From assembly GCA_035540915.1 (NCBI GenBank), contig DATLFQ010000033.1:1-34201 (forward strand): DNA of 34,201 bases, in the 5' to 3' direction. Below, piece after piece: positions 1-7,758 of this stretch. The notes under the pieces are model-generated. The model did no database searches and was not told the DNA's origin. It saw nothing but the letters and a program-made list of their open reading frames with translations. Each line of letters begins with the position of its first letter. Position 1 is the first letter of the stretch. Position numbers and translations under genes: made by a program. This DNA comes from DATLFQ01 sp035540915 (GTDB taxonomy: Bacteria; Actinomycetota; Acidimicrobiia; Acidimicrobiales; GCA-2861595).

Positions 1-861
1 GTGCACCTGGGCCACCGGGCGCTGCTGGCCCGTGTCCGGGCCATGGCCGGCGACCTCGGCGTCGAGAGCGCGGTGGTCACCTTCGACCGCCACCCGGCGA
101 CGGTGGTGCGCCCCGAGTCGGCCCCCCGCCTGCTGACCGACCTCGACCAGAAGCTGGAGCTGCTAGCGGCCACCGGCGTGGACCGGGCTGTGGTGGTGCG
201 GTTCGACGCCGAGCGGGCCCGGGAGTCGGCCGAGGACTTCGTGGACGAGGTGCTGGTGGGCTGCCTGGGCGCCCGCGCCGTGGTGGTGGGCCACGACTTC
301 CACTTCGGCCACCGCCGGCGGGGCAACGTGGCCCTGCTGCAGACGATGGGAGCGGCGCGGGGGTTCGACGTCCTCGGTGTCGCCCTCTCCGGTGACGACG
401 CCGAGCACCTGCCCATCTCGTCCACCCGGATCCGCGCCCTGCTGTCGGCGGGCGACGTGCAGGCGGCCGCTGCGCTGCTGGGCCGCCCGCACGAGGTGCG
501 GGGCGCGGTCGAGGCCGGTGACCGGCGCGGCCACCAGCTCGGCTACCCGACCGCCAACGTCACGGTGCCCGCCGAGATCCTCCTGCCGGCCGACGGCATC
601 TACGCCGGTTGGTACCGCCGGCCGGCCGGGTCGGTCCATCCGGCAGCCATCTCCCTTGGGCGCCGGCCCACCTTCTACGAGGCGGCCGAGGCCCCGGTCC
701 TGGAGGCCCACCTGCTCGACTTCGACGGCGAGCTGTACGGCGAGGGGGCCGCCGTCCGCTTCGCGGCCCGCCTGCGGGGCGAGGCGAAGTTCGAATCCGC
801 CGCCGCCCTGGTCGCCCAGATGGCGGCCGACGTGGACGCCGCCCGCGCCGTCCTGGCCTGA
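1..861 (+). CDS. ribF: Bifunctional riboflavin kinase/FAD synthetase RibF (5' end cut by window)
   Basis: RibF phosphorylates riboflavin to FMN and adenylates FMN to FAD in the cytosol. The first visible codon, GTG, is not the start: it is the Val of the G-V-H-x-G-H nucleotidyltransferase motif, of which HLGH (window residues 2-5) remains, so about 25-30 N-terminal residues lie upstream. Further nucleotidyltransferase signature is seen at HDFHFG (about 98-103) and ISSTRIR (about 140-146). The C-terminal kinase domain shows GYPTANV (about 181-187). The gene ends in TGA and is followed by a hairpin before the convergent arfB-like gene. ribF next to rpsO and pnp is a common bacterial order. Identification is secure. 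Confidence 0.95.
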   Translation: MHLGHRALLARVRAMAGDLGVESAVVTFDRHPATVVRPESAPRLLTDLDQKLELLAATGVDRAVVVRFDAERARESAEDFVDEVLVGCLGARAVVVGHDFHFGHRRRGNVALLQTMGAARGFDVLGVALSGDDAEHLPISSTRIRALLSAGDVQAAAALLGRPHEVRGAVEAGDRRGHQLGYPTANVTVPAEILLPADGIYAGWYRRPAGSVHPAAISLGRRPTFYEAAEAPVLEAHLLDFDGELYGEGAAVRFAARLRGEAKFESAAALVAQMAADVDAARAVLA

Positions 862-869
862 CGCCTTGG

Positions 870-910
870 CTTGTGCAGTTGCCCGCCCAGGCGGCGGCCA
901 ACTGCACGAG
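870..910. terminator. Hairpin between convergent ribF and arfB-like gene
   Basis: The 12-nt arms CTTGTGCAGTTG (870-881) and CAACTGCACGAG (899-910) pair fully, with one G-T wobble, around a GC-rich 17-nt interior that can pair further. It lies 8 nt after the ribF stop and 34 nt beyond the arfB-like stop read on the other strand, so it could end transcription from both sides. There is no U-tract, as is usual for actinobacterial hairpin terminators. Function is inferred from position and structure. Confidence 0.6.
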
Positions 911-944
911 AGTCCGGTCGGGCTCCGGTTCGGTCCGCCGGCGC

Positions 945-1364
945 TCAGTCGTCGTCGCCGGCCGGGCCGGTCGACCGCAGCCGCTTGATCGACGACCGGC
1001 GGCGCTTGGACTCCAGGCGCCGCCGGCGGGCGGCCCGGGTGGGGGCGGTGGCGTGGCGGGGAGTGGCGACGTGCAACGCGCCGGCCAGGCGGGCGGCCAG
1101 GCGCTCCAGGGCCAGCGCCCGGTTGCGGGCCTGCGACCGCTCGTCGGCCGCGACCACCCGGACCACCGGGCCGAGCCGGGCGACGATGCGCTCCCGCTGG
1201 GCGGGCGACAGCGACGCCGACGCGGCCACGTCGAAGCGGACCTCCGCCCTGGTGTTGGCGGTGTTGGCGTGCTGGCCGCCCGGCCCGCCGCTGCCCGAGA
1301 AGCGCCATTCCAGTTCGTCGATGGCGATGGCGCAGCCGGGCGTCACCTCGAGCTCCTCGGCCAC
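945..1364 (-). CDS. arfB: Peptide chain release factor-like protein, ArfB/YaeJ type
   Basis: This is a short class-I release-factor-like peptidyl-tRNA hydrolase that in characterised homologues rescues ribosomes stalled on non-stop mRNA. From the chosen GTG at 1364 the protein has 139 residues, the usual ArfB size. The GGQ catalytic motif is at residues 29-31 within GSGGPGGQHANT, and the C-terminus is strongly basic (RRRRLESKRRR region), as expected for the tail that enters the empty mRNA channel. There is no stop-codon recognition domain. The open frame continues upstream to 1445, but 1364 fits the family N-terminus and lies 8 nt after a TAGCGT hexamer. It is divergent from rpsO. Confidence 0.85.
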   Translation of the reverse strand: MAEELEVTPGCAIAIDELEWRFSGSGGPGGQHANTANTRAEVRFDVAASASLSPAQRERIVARLGPVVRVVAADERSQARNRALALERLAARLAGALHVATPRHATAPTRAARRRRLESKRRRSSIKRLRSTGPAGDDD

Positions 1365-1372
1365 GCCGGCCG

Positions 1373-1378
1373 ACGCTA
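1373..1378 (-). promoter_or_regulatory. Predicted leaderless -10 box of the arfB-like gene
   Basis: TAGCGT on the minus strand, 8 nt before GTG at 1364. It fits the actinobacterial TAnnnT -10 and places the transcription start at or next to the start codon. The flanking 14-mer CCGGTAGCGTCGGC also occurs upstream of the DedA-like gene. Confidence 0.55.
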
Positions 1379-1414
1379 CCGGCCTCTCATGCCGGGCCGG
1401 GACCCTCCCCCTGG

Positions 1415-1420
1415 TAGGGT
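1415..1420 (+). promoter_or_regulatory. Candidate rpsO -10 box
   Basis: TAGGGT, 42 nt upstream of the rpsO ATG, is the best TAnnnT hexamer in the arfB-rpsO intergenic region. I see no convincing -35. It would give a leader of roughly 35 nt carrying the ribosome binding site GAGGA (1449-1453). The same hexamer precedes recA. Confidence 0.4.
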
Positions 1421-1462
1421 GGCTCCCGGCTCTACCGAACCACATTCCGAGGACGCTTCTGC

Positions 1463-1720
1463 ATGCCTGACAAGGCCGCCACCATCACCACCCACCGCCT
1501 CCACGAGACGGACACCGGTTCGCCCGAGGTACAGATTGCCATCTTGAGCGAGCGCATCGACCATCTCACGGCGCACCTGAAGCAGCACAAGGGCGACCAC
1601 CACACCCGCCGTGGCCTCATGCGGCTCATCGGCCGGCGGCGGCGGCTGCTCGACTACGTGAAGGACAACGACGTCGAGCGCTACCGCGGCATCATCGGGC
1701 GCCTCGGCTTGCGGCGGTAG
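1463..1720 (+). CDS. rpsO: 30S ribosomal protein S15
   Basis: S15 binds the central domain of 16S rRNA and helps form intersubunit bridge B4. The 85-residue product matches the family length (about 89) and shows the conserved core [19 protein letters not shown] (about residues 14-32) followed by the LTxHLKxHKxDxHxRRGL segment. The start ATG follows GAGGA at a 9-nt spacing, so this mRNA looks conventionally leadered, unlike many neighbours. rpsO directly upstream of pnp is the classic bacterial arrangement, and 161 nt with hairpin potential separate the two. Confidence 0.98.
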   Translation: MPDKAATITTHRLHETDTGSPEVQIAILSERIDHLTAHLKQHKGDHHTRRGLMRLIGRRRRLLDYVKDNDVERYRGIIGRLGLRR

Positions 1721-1734
1721 CGCAACACCGCCTG

Positions 1735-1750
1735 GCGGCGCATGCGCCGC
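1735..1750. terminator. 16-bp perfect palindrome after rpsO
   Basis: GCGGCGCATGCGCCGC starts 14 nt after the rpsO stop codon and is a perfect 16-bp palindrome. As RNA it can fold into a short stem, or dimerise. It may attenuate read-through into pnp or protect the rpsO 3' end. There is no U-tract, so a terminator role is tentative. Confidence 0.35.
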
Positions 1751-1789
1751 AGGGAACCGAATACCACCAGGGGCGCAGGCGGTCAGCTG

Positions 1790-1843
1790 CCAGTGGCCTC
1801 GAGCTCGGCGGGTCACCGCGACCGCCGGGAGCGTGACCACTGG
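1790..1843 (+). promoter_or_regulatory. Possible pnp leader stem-loop
   Basis: CCAGTGG (1790-1796) pairs with CCACTGG (1837-1843), enclosing an inner stem CGGCGG (1806-1811)/CCGCCG (1822-1827). The structure ends 26 nt before the pnp ribosome binding site. In E. coli a pnp leader stem is cut by RNase III and used by PNPase for autoregulation; a similar role here is inference from position only. Confidence 0.3.
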
Positions 1844-1881
1844 GAACTGGCTCCCGCCCCTCCGAACCGAGAGGAGCGCGA

Positions 1882-4335
1882 GTGGCAGACGCCATCGCCG
1901 TCTCCGGTCCCGTGAGCGGGACCGACAAAGCCCTGTCCTTCGAGACGGGCAAGCTGGCCCCCCAGTCACAGGGCGCCGTCGTGGCCCGGCTGGGCGACAC
2001 CGTCATCCTGGTCACCGCCAACGCCGACAAGAAGGTACGCGAGGGGGTCGACTTCTTCCCTCTCACCGTCGACGTGGAGGAGAAGAAGTACGCCGGCGGG
2101 TTCATCCCCGGCTCGGTGTTCCGCCGGGAGGGCCGCCCGACCGACGAGGCCGTGCTGACCTGCCGGCTGATCGACCGTCCGCTGCGCCCCAGCTTCGCCG
2201 AGGGGTACCGCAACGAGACCCAGGTCATCGTCACGGTGCTGGGCGTCGACTTCGAGAACCCCCACGACGTCCTGGCCATCAACGCCGCGTCCGCGGCCCT
2301 GATGATCTCGGGCATCCCCTTCCAGGGGCCGATCGGCGCCGTGCGCCTGGCGTTCGGCACCGACGGACAGTGGATCGCCCACCCCACCTACGAGGAGGGT
2401 GACGACAGCACCTTCGAGATCGTCGTCGCCGGCCGCCAGGCGGGCGACGACGTGGCCATCATGATGGTCGAGGCGGGCGGCACCGAGAAGGCCTGGCAGT
2501 ACTACGAGGCCGGGGCGCCCAAGGTCACCGAGGAGGTCATCGCCGACGGCCTGCAGCAGGCCAAGCGCTGGATCCAGGAGTCGATCGACCTCCAGCTCCA
2601 GCTGGTGGAGCAGGCCGGCGTCGGTGAGCCGATCCCCTACGAGCCCCAGGTGGACTACGGGCCCGACGTCTCGGCCCGGGTGGCCGAGGTGGGCACCGGC
2701 CCGCTGACCGCGGCCAGCCAGATCGCCCTGAAGGCCGAGCGCAGCGAGGCCACCGACCAGGCCACCGCCGAGATCCTGGCCGCCCTGGCGAACGAGTTCG
2801 AGGGGCGGGCCGGCGAGGTGAAGGCGGCCGCCCGGGGCCTGGTCAAGCAGCTCGTGCGCAAGCGCATTGTGGAGGAGGGCGTCCGCATCGACGGCCGCGG
2901 CCCGGCCGACCTGCGGCCCCTGTCAGCCGAGGTCGGCATCCTGCCCCGGGCCCACGGCACCGGCCTGTTCCAGCGGGGTGAGACACAGGTGCTCACGGTG
3001 GCCACTCTCGGGATGCCGAAGATGGACCTGATGATCCCGTTCCAGGACGGCCTCACACCGACCGAGCGCAAGCGGTACATCCACCACTACACCATGCCGC
3101 CGTTCTCCAACGGCGAGACCGGCCGGGTGGGCGGTACCAAGCGCCGCGAGGTCGGCCACGGCCTGCTGGCCGAGCGGGCCATCGTGCCGGTGCTGCCGGC
3201 CCAGGAGGACTTCCCCTACGCCATCCGCCTGGTGTCGGAGGTGCTGTCGTCCAACGGCTCCACCTCCATGGCCTCGGTGTGCGGCTCGGCCCTGTCGCTG
3301 ATGGACGCCGGCGTGCCGATCAAGGCACCGGTGGCCGGCATCGCGATGGGCCTGGTCTTCGCCGAGGGCCGCTACACCACCCTGACCGACATCCTCGGGG
3401 CGGAGGACGCCTTCGGGGACATGGACTTCAAGGTGGCGGGCACCGCCGAGTTCGTCACCGCGCTGCAGCTGGACACCAAGATCGCCGGCCTGCCGGCCGA
3501 CGTGCTGGCCGACGCGCTGCAGCAGGCCCGCAAGGCCCGGCTGCACATCCTGGAGGTCATGGCCGGCGCCATCGCCGAGCCGCGGCCCGAGGTGGCGGCC
3601 AGCGCCCCCAAGATCGTCAGCCTGCAGATCCCGATCGACAAGATCGGCGAGGTCATCGGGCCCAAGGGCAAGGTCATCAACGCCCTGCAGCAGGAGACCG
3701 GCGCCGACATCAACGTCGACGACGACGGCATGGTCGGCACGGTGACCATCGGCGGCAAGGACGGTGCCGCAGTGGCCGAGGCCCGCCGGCGCATCGAGCT
3801 GATCCTCGACCCGCCCTCGGCCGAGATCGGCGCCGTCTACACCGGGCGGGTGGTCAACGTCACCAAGTTCGGTGCCTTCGTCAACATCCTCCCCGGGCGC
3901 GACGGCCTGGTCCACATCTCCAAGCTGGGCCGCGGGAAGCGGGTCGAGCGGGTGGAGGACGTGGTCGACCTGGGCGACGAGATCAGCGTCCGGGTCGACG
4001 ACATCGACCAGCAGGGCAAGGTGTCGCTGTCGCCGGTCGGCCCCGACGGCGAGAGCGGTCCCGAGCCGGCGCCCGACCGTGGCCCGCGGCGGGACCCGGC
4101 CAGGCCGGCCGGCCGCTCCGACGCCGGCCGCTCCGACGCGGGCCGCTCCGACGCCGGCAGCGGTGGCGGTGGCGGCGTGGCTGTGGCCTCGTTCGAGGCC
4201 GTGTGGGAGGAGGAGGCGGCCAAGGAGTTCGGCGACCTGGGCCCACCCGCCGTCGCCGGTGGCCCGGCCGCCGAGCCGCGGGGCGACCGTGACCGGGGGC
4301 CCCGCCGCAACCCCCGGCGCAGCGGCCGCCGCTGA
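1882..4335 (+). CDS. pnp: Polyribonucleotide nucleotidyltransferase (PNPase)
   Basis: PNPase degrades RNA 3'-to-5' by phosphorolysis. The 817-residue product shows two RNase PH-like domains (about 10-145 and 320-540), a KH domain around residues 580-640 (IGEVIGPKGKVINALQ) and an S1 domain around 650-720 (GAFVNILPGRDGLVHISKL). The GTG start is preceded by GAGAGGAG (1869-1876), spacing 5. A low-complexity tail of about 100 residues follows S1. It holds three tandem GRSDA units and ends in a run of Arg-rich sequence, making the protein longer than E. coli PNPase (711). The next gene starts 20 nt downstream. Confidence 0.97.
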   Translation: MADAIAVSGPVSGTDKALSFETGKLAPQSQGAVVARLGDTVILVTANADKKVREGVDFFPLTVDVEEKKYAGGFIPGSVFRREGRPTDEAVLTCRLIDRPLRPSFAEGYRNETQVIVTVLGVDFENPHDVLAINAASAALMISGIPFQGPIGAVRLAFGTDGQWIAHPTYEEGDDSTFEIVVAGRQAGDDVAIMMVEAGGTEKAWQYYEAGAPKVTEEVIADGLQQAKRWIQESIDLQLQLVEQAGVGEPIPYEPQVDYGPDVSARVAEVGTGPLTAASQIALKAERSEATDQATAEILAALANEFEGRAGEVKAAARGLVKQLVRKRIVEEGVRIDGRGPADLRPLSAEVGILPRAHGTGLFQRGETQVLTVATLGMPKMDLMIPFQDGLTPTERKRYIHHYTMPPFSNGETGRVGGTKRREVGHGLLAERAIVPVLPAQEDFPYAIRLVSEVLSSNGSTSMASVCGSALSLMDAGVPIKAPVAGIAMGLVFAEGRYTTLTDILGAEDAFGDMDFKVAGTAEFVTALQLDTKIAGLPADVLADALQQARKARLHILEVMAGAIAEPRPEVAASAPKIVSLQIPIDKIGEVIGPKGKVINALQQETGADINVDDDGMVGTVTIGGKDGAAVAEARRRIELILDPPSAEIGAVYTGRVVNVTKFGAFVNILPGRDGLVHISKLGRGKRVERVEDVVDLGDEISVRVDDIDQQGKVSLSPVGPDGESGPEPAPDRGPRRDPARPAGRSDAGRSDAGRSDAGSGGGGGVAVASFEAVWEEEAAKEFGDLGPPAVAGGPAAEPRGDRDRGPRRNPRRSGRR
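4111..4155 (+). repeat. Three tandem 15-bp repeats in the pnp tail
   Basis: The unit GGCCGCTCCGACGCC occurs three times in direct succession (4111-4125, 4126-4140, 4141-4155), with one mismatch in the last base of the middle copy. Each copy encodes GRSDA in frame, so copy-number change would alter only the linker length. Confidence 0.9.
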
Positions 4336-4354
4336 GAGCGCCGGCTCGCCGGGG

Positions 4355-5605
4355 GTGATACGGACCACCGTCTCGGACTGCGGGATCACCGTGGTCACCG
4401 AGGCCATGGCCGACGTCCGGTCGGTGAGCCTCGGGTTCTGGGTCGGCACCGGGTCCCGGGACGAGGAGCGACGCCTGGCGGGGGCGTCGCACTTCCTCGA
4501 GCACCTGCTGTTCAAGGGCACCGCCACGCGCAGCGCCCGCCAGATCGCCGAGGACGTCGACGCCGCAGGCGGCGACATGAACGCCTTCACCACCCGGGAG
4601 TACACGGCGTTCTACGTCCGCCTCCTCGCCGACGCCACCGACCTCGGTCTCGACATCCTGTCGGACATCCTCTGGCGGCCCGCCTTCCGGGCCGCCGAGG
4701 TCGAGGCCGAGCGCCAGGTCATCCTGGAAGAAATCCTGATGCGGGCCGACGAGCCGGCCGACCTGGTGCACGAGGTGCTGACCGAGGCGCTCTTCCCCGA
4801 CCACCCGGTCGGGCGGGAGGTGCTGGGCGAGGAGGCCAGCATCGAGGCCATGGCCCGCAACGACATCGCCGCCTTCCACGCCGAGCACTACCGGCCGGGC
4901 AACGTGGTGTTCGCGGCGGCGGGGCGCCTCGACCACGACCGGCTGGTCGAGGGGGTCGAGCGGCGGTACGGCGGCGGTCCCGGCGGCGCCCGTCCCCACC
5001 GCGCCACGCCGACCGCCCGGCCCCGCCCGAGGGCGGCCGAGGACCGCGACACCGAGCAGGTCCACCTCATGGTCGCGGTGCCGGCCTACGACCACGACCA
5101 CCCGGACCGCCACGCCCTGGCCGTGGTCAACCACGTCCTGGGCGGCGGGCTGTCGTCGCGGCTCTTCCAGACCGTCCGCGAGGAGCGGGGCCTGGCCTAC
5201 TCGGTGTACTCGTACCACTGCGCCCTGTCCGACTGCGGGTACCTCGGCGTGTACGCCGGCACCTCCCCGGCCCGGGCCGGGGAGGTGCTCGACCTGGTCC
5301 ACGCCGATCTCGACGCGCTGGCCGCCTCCGGCATCACCGAGCGCGAGCTGGACGTCGCCCGCCGGCACCTGGCCGGCGAGCTGGCCCTGTCGCTGGAGGA
5401 CTCGGCGGCCCGCATGAACCGCATCGGCCGCAGCCAGCTGCTGCGCGACCGGGTGGCCACCGTCGACGAGGTGGTGGCCCGCTTCGACGCGGTCACCGCC
5501 GCCGACGCCGCCCGCGTGGCCGCCGACGTGCTGGCGGCCGACCGCGTCGTCGCGCTGGTGGGCCCCGTGGCCGAGGCCGGGCTCACCGCCCCGCGCGTGG
5601 CCTGA
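4355..5605 (+). CDS. M16 family zinc metallopeptidase (processing-peptidase-like)
   Basis: This is a pitrilysin-superfamily (M16) zinc protease of 416 residues from the GTG at 4355. The inverted zinc motif HxxEH is HFLEH at residues 46-50, with the distal Glu ligand in VILEEI at about 125-126, so the protein has an intact catalytic half. The C-terminal half shows the usual GGGLSSRLFQTVREERGLAYSVYS segment that contributes substrate-binding residues. The reading frame is open far upstream, overlapping pnp, but 4355 gives a family-length protein starting 20 nt after pnp. Its stop overlaps the dapB ATG by one base. pnp-M16-dapB is a common Gram-positive order; the substrate is not known. Confidence 0.9.
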   Translation: MIRTTVSDCGITVVTEAMADVRSVSLGFWVGTGSRDEERRLAGASHFLEHLLFKGTATRSARQIAEDVDAAGGDMNAFTTREYTAFYVRLLADATDLGLDILSDILWRPAFRAAEVEAERQVILEEILMRADEPADLVHEVLTEALFPDHPVGREVLGEEASIEAMARNDIAAFHAEHYRPGNVVFAAAGRLDHDRLVEGVERRYGGGPGGARPHRATPTARPRPRAAEDRDTEQVHLMVAVPAYDHDHPDRHALAVVNHVLGGGLSSRLFQTVREERGLAYSVYSYHCALSDCGYLGVYAGTSPARAGEVLDLVHADLDALAASGITERELDVARRHLAGELALSLEDSAARMNRIGRSQLLRDRVATVDEVVARFDAVTAADAARVAADVLAADRVVALVGPVAEAGLTAPRVA

Positions 5606-6381
5606 TGGCCGTGCGGGTCGGTGTCCTCGGTGCGGGCGGGCGCATGGGCAGCGAGGTGTGCCGGGCAATGGCGGCCGACCCGGACCTGGAGCTGGTCGCC
5701 GCCGTCGATCCCCACTACGCCGGCGCCGAGGCGGCCGGCGTCGTCGTGGCCGGCACGGTGGAGGCGCTCGCCGAGGCCCGGGCGCAGGTGGCCGTGCACT
5801 TCACGCTGGCCGAGGCCGCCCGGGACAACCTCCGGTGGTGCGCGGCCCACCGCGTCCACTCGGTGGTGGGCACCTCGGGCCTGGGGGAGGGCGATCTGGC
5901 CGAGCTGCGGTCCCTGTTCCCGGGGGACGGCGGCCCCAACTGCATCGTCGCCCCGAACTTCGCCATCGGGGCGGTGCTGATGATGCGCTTCGCCGAGATG
6001 GCGGCGCCCTTCTTCGAGACCGCCGAGGTGATCGAGCTGCACCACGACAGCAAGGCGGACGCCCCGTCGGGCACCGCGCTGGCGACCGCCGAGCGCATGG
6101 CGGCGGCCTCGGCGGCGTGGGCCGCCGACCCGACCACGAGCGAGGTGGTGACCGGCGCCCGGGGCGGCGCCGGAGCGGGGGGGATCAAGGTCCACTCGGT
6201 GCGCCTGCGCGGCCTGGTCGCCTGCCAGGAGGTGCTGCTGGGGACGACCGGCCAGACCCTGTCCATCCGCCACGACACCACCGACCGCACCTGCTTCATG
6301 CCGGGGGTGGTGCTGGCCGTCAAGGCCGTCGCCGACCGGCCCGGCCTCACCGTCGGCCTCGACGCGCTGCTCTTCGGGTGA
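5605..6381 (+). CDS. dapB: 4-hydroxy-tetrahydrodipicolinate reductase
   Basis: DapB reduces hydroxy-tetrahydrodipicolinate to tetrahydrodipicolinate with NAD(P)H, the second committed step of diaminopimelate/lysine synthesis. The 258-residue protein has the N-terminal dinucleotide-binding GAGGRMG (residues 9-15), the catalytic HHDSKADAPSGTA signature (His146-His147, Lys150, SGT 155-157) and APNFAIGAVLMM (116-127). Its ATG shares an A with the M16 stop (TGATG), implying translational coupling. Its own stop overlaps the next gene as GTGA. Confidence 0.97.
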   Translation: MAVRVGVLGAGGRMGSEVCRAMAADPDLELVAAVDPHYAGAEAAGVVVAGTVEALAEARAQVAVHFTLAEAARDNLRWCAAHRVHSVVGTSGLGEGDLAELRSLFPGDGGPNCIVAPNFAIGAVLMMRFAEMAAPFFETAEVIELHHDSKADAPSGTALATAERMAAASAAWAADPTTSEVVTGARGGAGAGGIKVHSVRLRGLVACQEVLLGTTGQTLSIRHDTTDRTCFMPGVVLAVKAVADRPGLTVGLDALLFG

Positions 6382-6962
6382 GGCCCATCTGGCGGGCGTC
6401 GCTGGTGGCGGCCGCCGCCATGGCGGTCACCGCCTGCGGATCCGGTGGGGACGCCCCGACTGCGGGGTCGACGGACCCCGCCGCGGCGCTGCCCGAGCCG
6501 CCGCCCGGCTACGTGGCCCGGCTGGAGGAGTCCGGCGGGTTCGACCTGGACCGGTACGCGGCCGAGCTGTCGATCGCTCCCGACGCCGACCGCGCCGTCC
6601 TGGAGGCGGCCGGCTTCACCCGCGGTGCGGTACGGGCCTGGTCCCGGGCCGAGGGCGGCGTGGCGGTCACCGTCTACGTCTTCGGGCTGGGCGACGCGGC
6701 CGGCGCCGCCGCCGTGCAGGAGCACTTCGTGGTCGACGGGCGGGAGCTGCTGGGGGCCGACGCGTTCGAGGTGCCCGGCATCGCCGGCGCACAGGGCGCC
6801 TCCTACGACCGGGGGACCGCCGCAGCCCCAACCCGGGTCCACGCCGTCTACCTCACCAACGGACCTCTGTTCGTCAACGTCCTCGCCAGCCATCTCGACA
6901 CCGGAGCCGGCCCCGACGTGGCCGTCGAGTTCGCCCGCCGGGCGGCCGCCGCCGGCCGCTGA
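6378..6962 (+). CDS. Putative lipoprotein of unknown function
   Basis: The 194-residue product begins with a short basic stretch (RPIWR), a hydrophobic core (ASLVAAAAMAV) and a lipobox-like VTAC-G at about residues 17-21, so lipidation and extracytoplasmic anchoring are likely. The mature part starts with a Gly/Pro/Ala-rich linker and has no motif I recognise. The GTG start overlaps the dapB stop as GTGA, which decides the start and points to co-translation with dapB. The gene ends one base before the convergent DedA-like gene. No function is proposed. Confidence 0.75.
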   Translation: MRPIWRASLVAAAAMAVTACGSGGDAPTAGSTDPAAALPEPPPGYVARLEESGGFDLDRYAAELSIAPDADRAVLEAAGFTRGAVRAWSRAEGGVAVTVYVFGLGDAAGAAAVQEHFVVDGRELLGADAFEVPGIAGAQGASYDRGTAAAPTRVHAVYLTNGPLFVNVLASHLDTGAGPDVAVEFARRAAAAGR

Positions 6963-6963
6963 C

Positions 6964-7688
6964 TCAGCGGCCCGGGTCGGACCCGGCTGCGTCGTCGTCC
7001 CGGGTCGGCCCGCCCTCGGCCCGCAGCTCCTCCTCGAAGCCGGCGACCGACTTGATGTCGCTCTTGCCCTGCCGCCGCTGGTTGAGCAGCCACAGCACCG
7101 TCAAGGTGACCGACACGATGGTCAGCACCAGGCCGTTGTTCCCGTAGAAGCGGTTGACCGCGCCGAGCGGCCCGTCGAAGACCTCGGCGAAGCGGTAGAG
7201 CAGCGTGACGACGGTGACGGTGCCGGCCAGGTTCAGCACCATGAACACGGCCGGGCGCATCCGCGTGGCGCCGGCCAGCACGCAGGCGAACAGCCCCGGG
7301 AACAGGAAGACCAGGACCGGGCCGGCCTTGCGGAACCAGCGCTCCATGGCCTTGACCAGGCCGACCTCGTCGCCCATCCGGCGCTCCATCCAGCGCACGC
7401 CGGCGTCCCCGTACAGGTAGCCGAGGAGGTAGAAGAGCGGGTCGGAGGCCATCCGCCGCACGACGGCAACGAGCAGGAACGGCACGAAGTCCACCTTGCC
7501 GGCCACCAGCAGCAGGAAGCGGTTGCGGGGCTCCAGCGCCACCAGGAGCAGGGGATGGTCGTTGATGAGCGTGGGATGGATGGCGTTGCCCACGTTGCCG
7601 GCGACGATCAGCGCCACGATCGGCACCACGATGAACGCCAGGGTGCGCCGGCCGGGCCGTCTGTGGTGCCGGTCTCGTGTTCGTCCAT
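6964..7688 (-). CDS. DedA/VTT-type membrane protein, apparent frameshift near N-terminus
   Basis: The body of the protein is a multi-span membrane protein resembling the DedA/VTT (SNARE-associated) family: a hydrophobic first helix (AFIVVPIVALIVAGNVGN), NDHPLLLVAL, DPLFYLLGYLYGD, and an FPGLFACVLAGATRMRPAVF segment like the family's re-entrant region. Family members act in envelope lipid transport. The C-terminus is a charged cytoplasmic tail. The body frame has no ATG, GTG or TTG at the right place. An ATG at 7688, 9 nt after a TAGCGT box, opens a 26-codon frame (MDEHETGTTDGPAG...) that would continue perfectly into the body if one base were added in the CCC run near 7655. Either a base is missing in the sequence or the gene is broken. 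Divergent from the diiron gene. Confidence 0.65.
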
Positions 7689-7697
7689 CGCCCGCCG

Positions 7698-7703
7698 ACG
7701 CTA
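7698..7703 (-). promoter_or_regulatory. Predicted -10 box of the DedA-like gene
   Basis: TAGCGT on the minus strand, 9 nt before ATG 7688. It shares the 14-mer CCGGTAGCGTCGGC with the arfB-like promoter. Its presence supports ATG 7688 as the true start, and hence the frameshift reading. Confidence 0.5.
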
Positions 7704-7744
7704 CCGGCCCCGATCGCGCCGACCAGGAGGGGGGCCCCGGCCGG

Positions 7745-7750
7745 TACCCT
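7745..7750 (+). promoter_or_regulatory. Predicted leaderless -10 box of the diiron protein gene
   Basis: TACCCT, 8 nt before GTG 7759 and 41 bp from the opposing DedA-like -10 box. No ribosome binding site is visible. Confidence 0.5.
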
Positions 7751-7758
7751 CGGCGGTG

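Noticed and set aside
2923..5668. Long minus-strand open frames opposite pnp and the M16 peptidase
   Set aside because: Same reason: low-complexity shadows of conserved genes, without family features.
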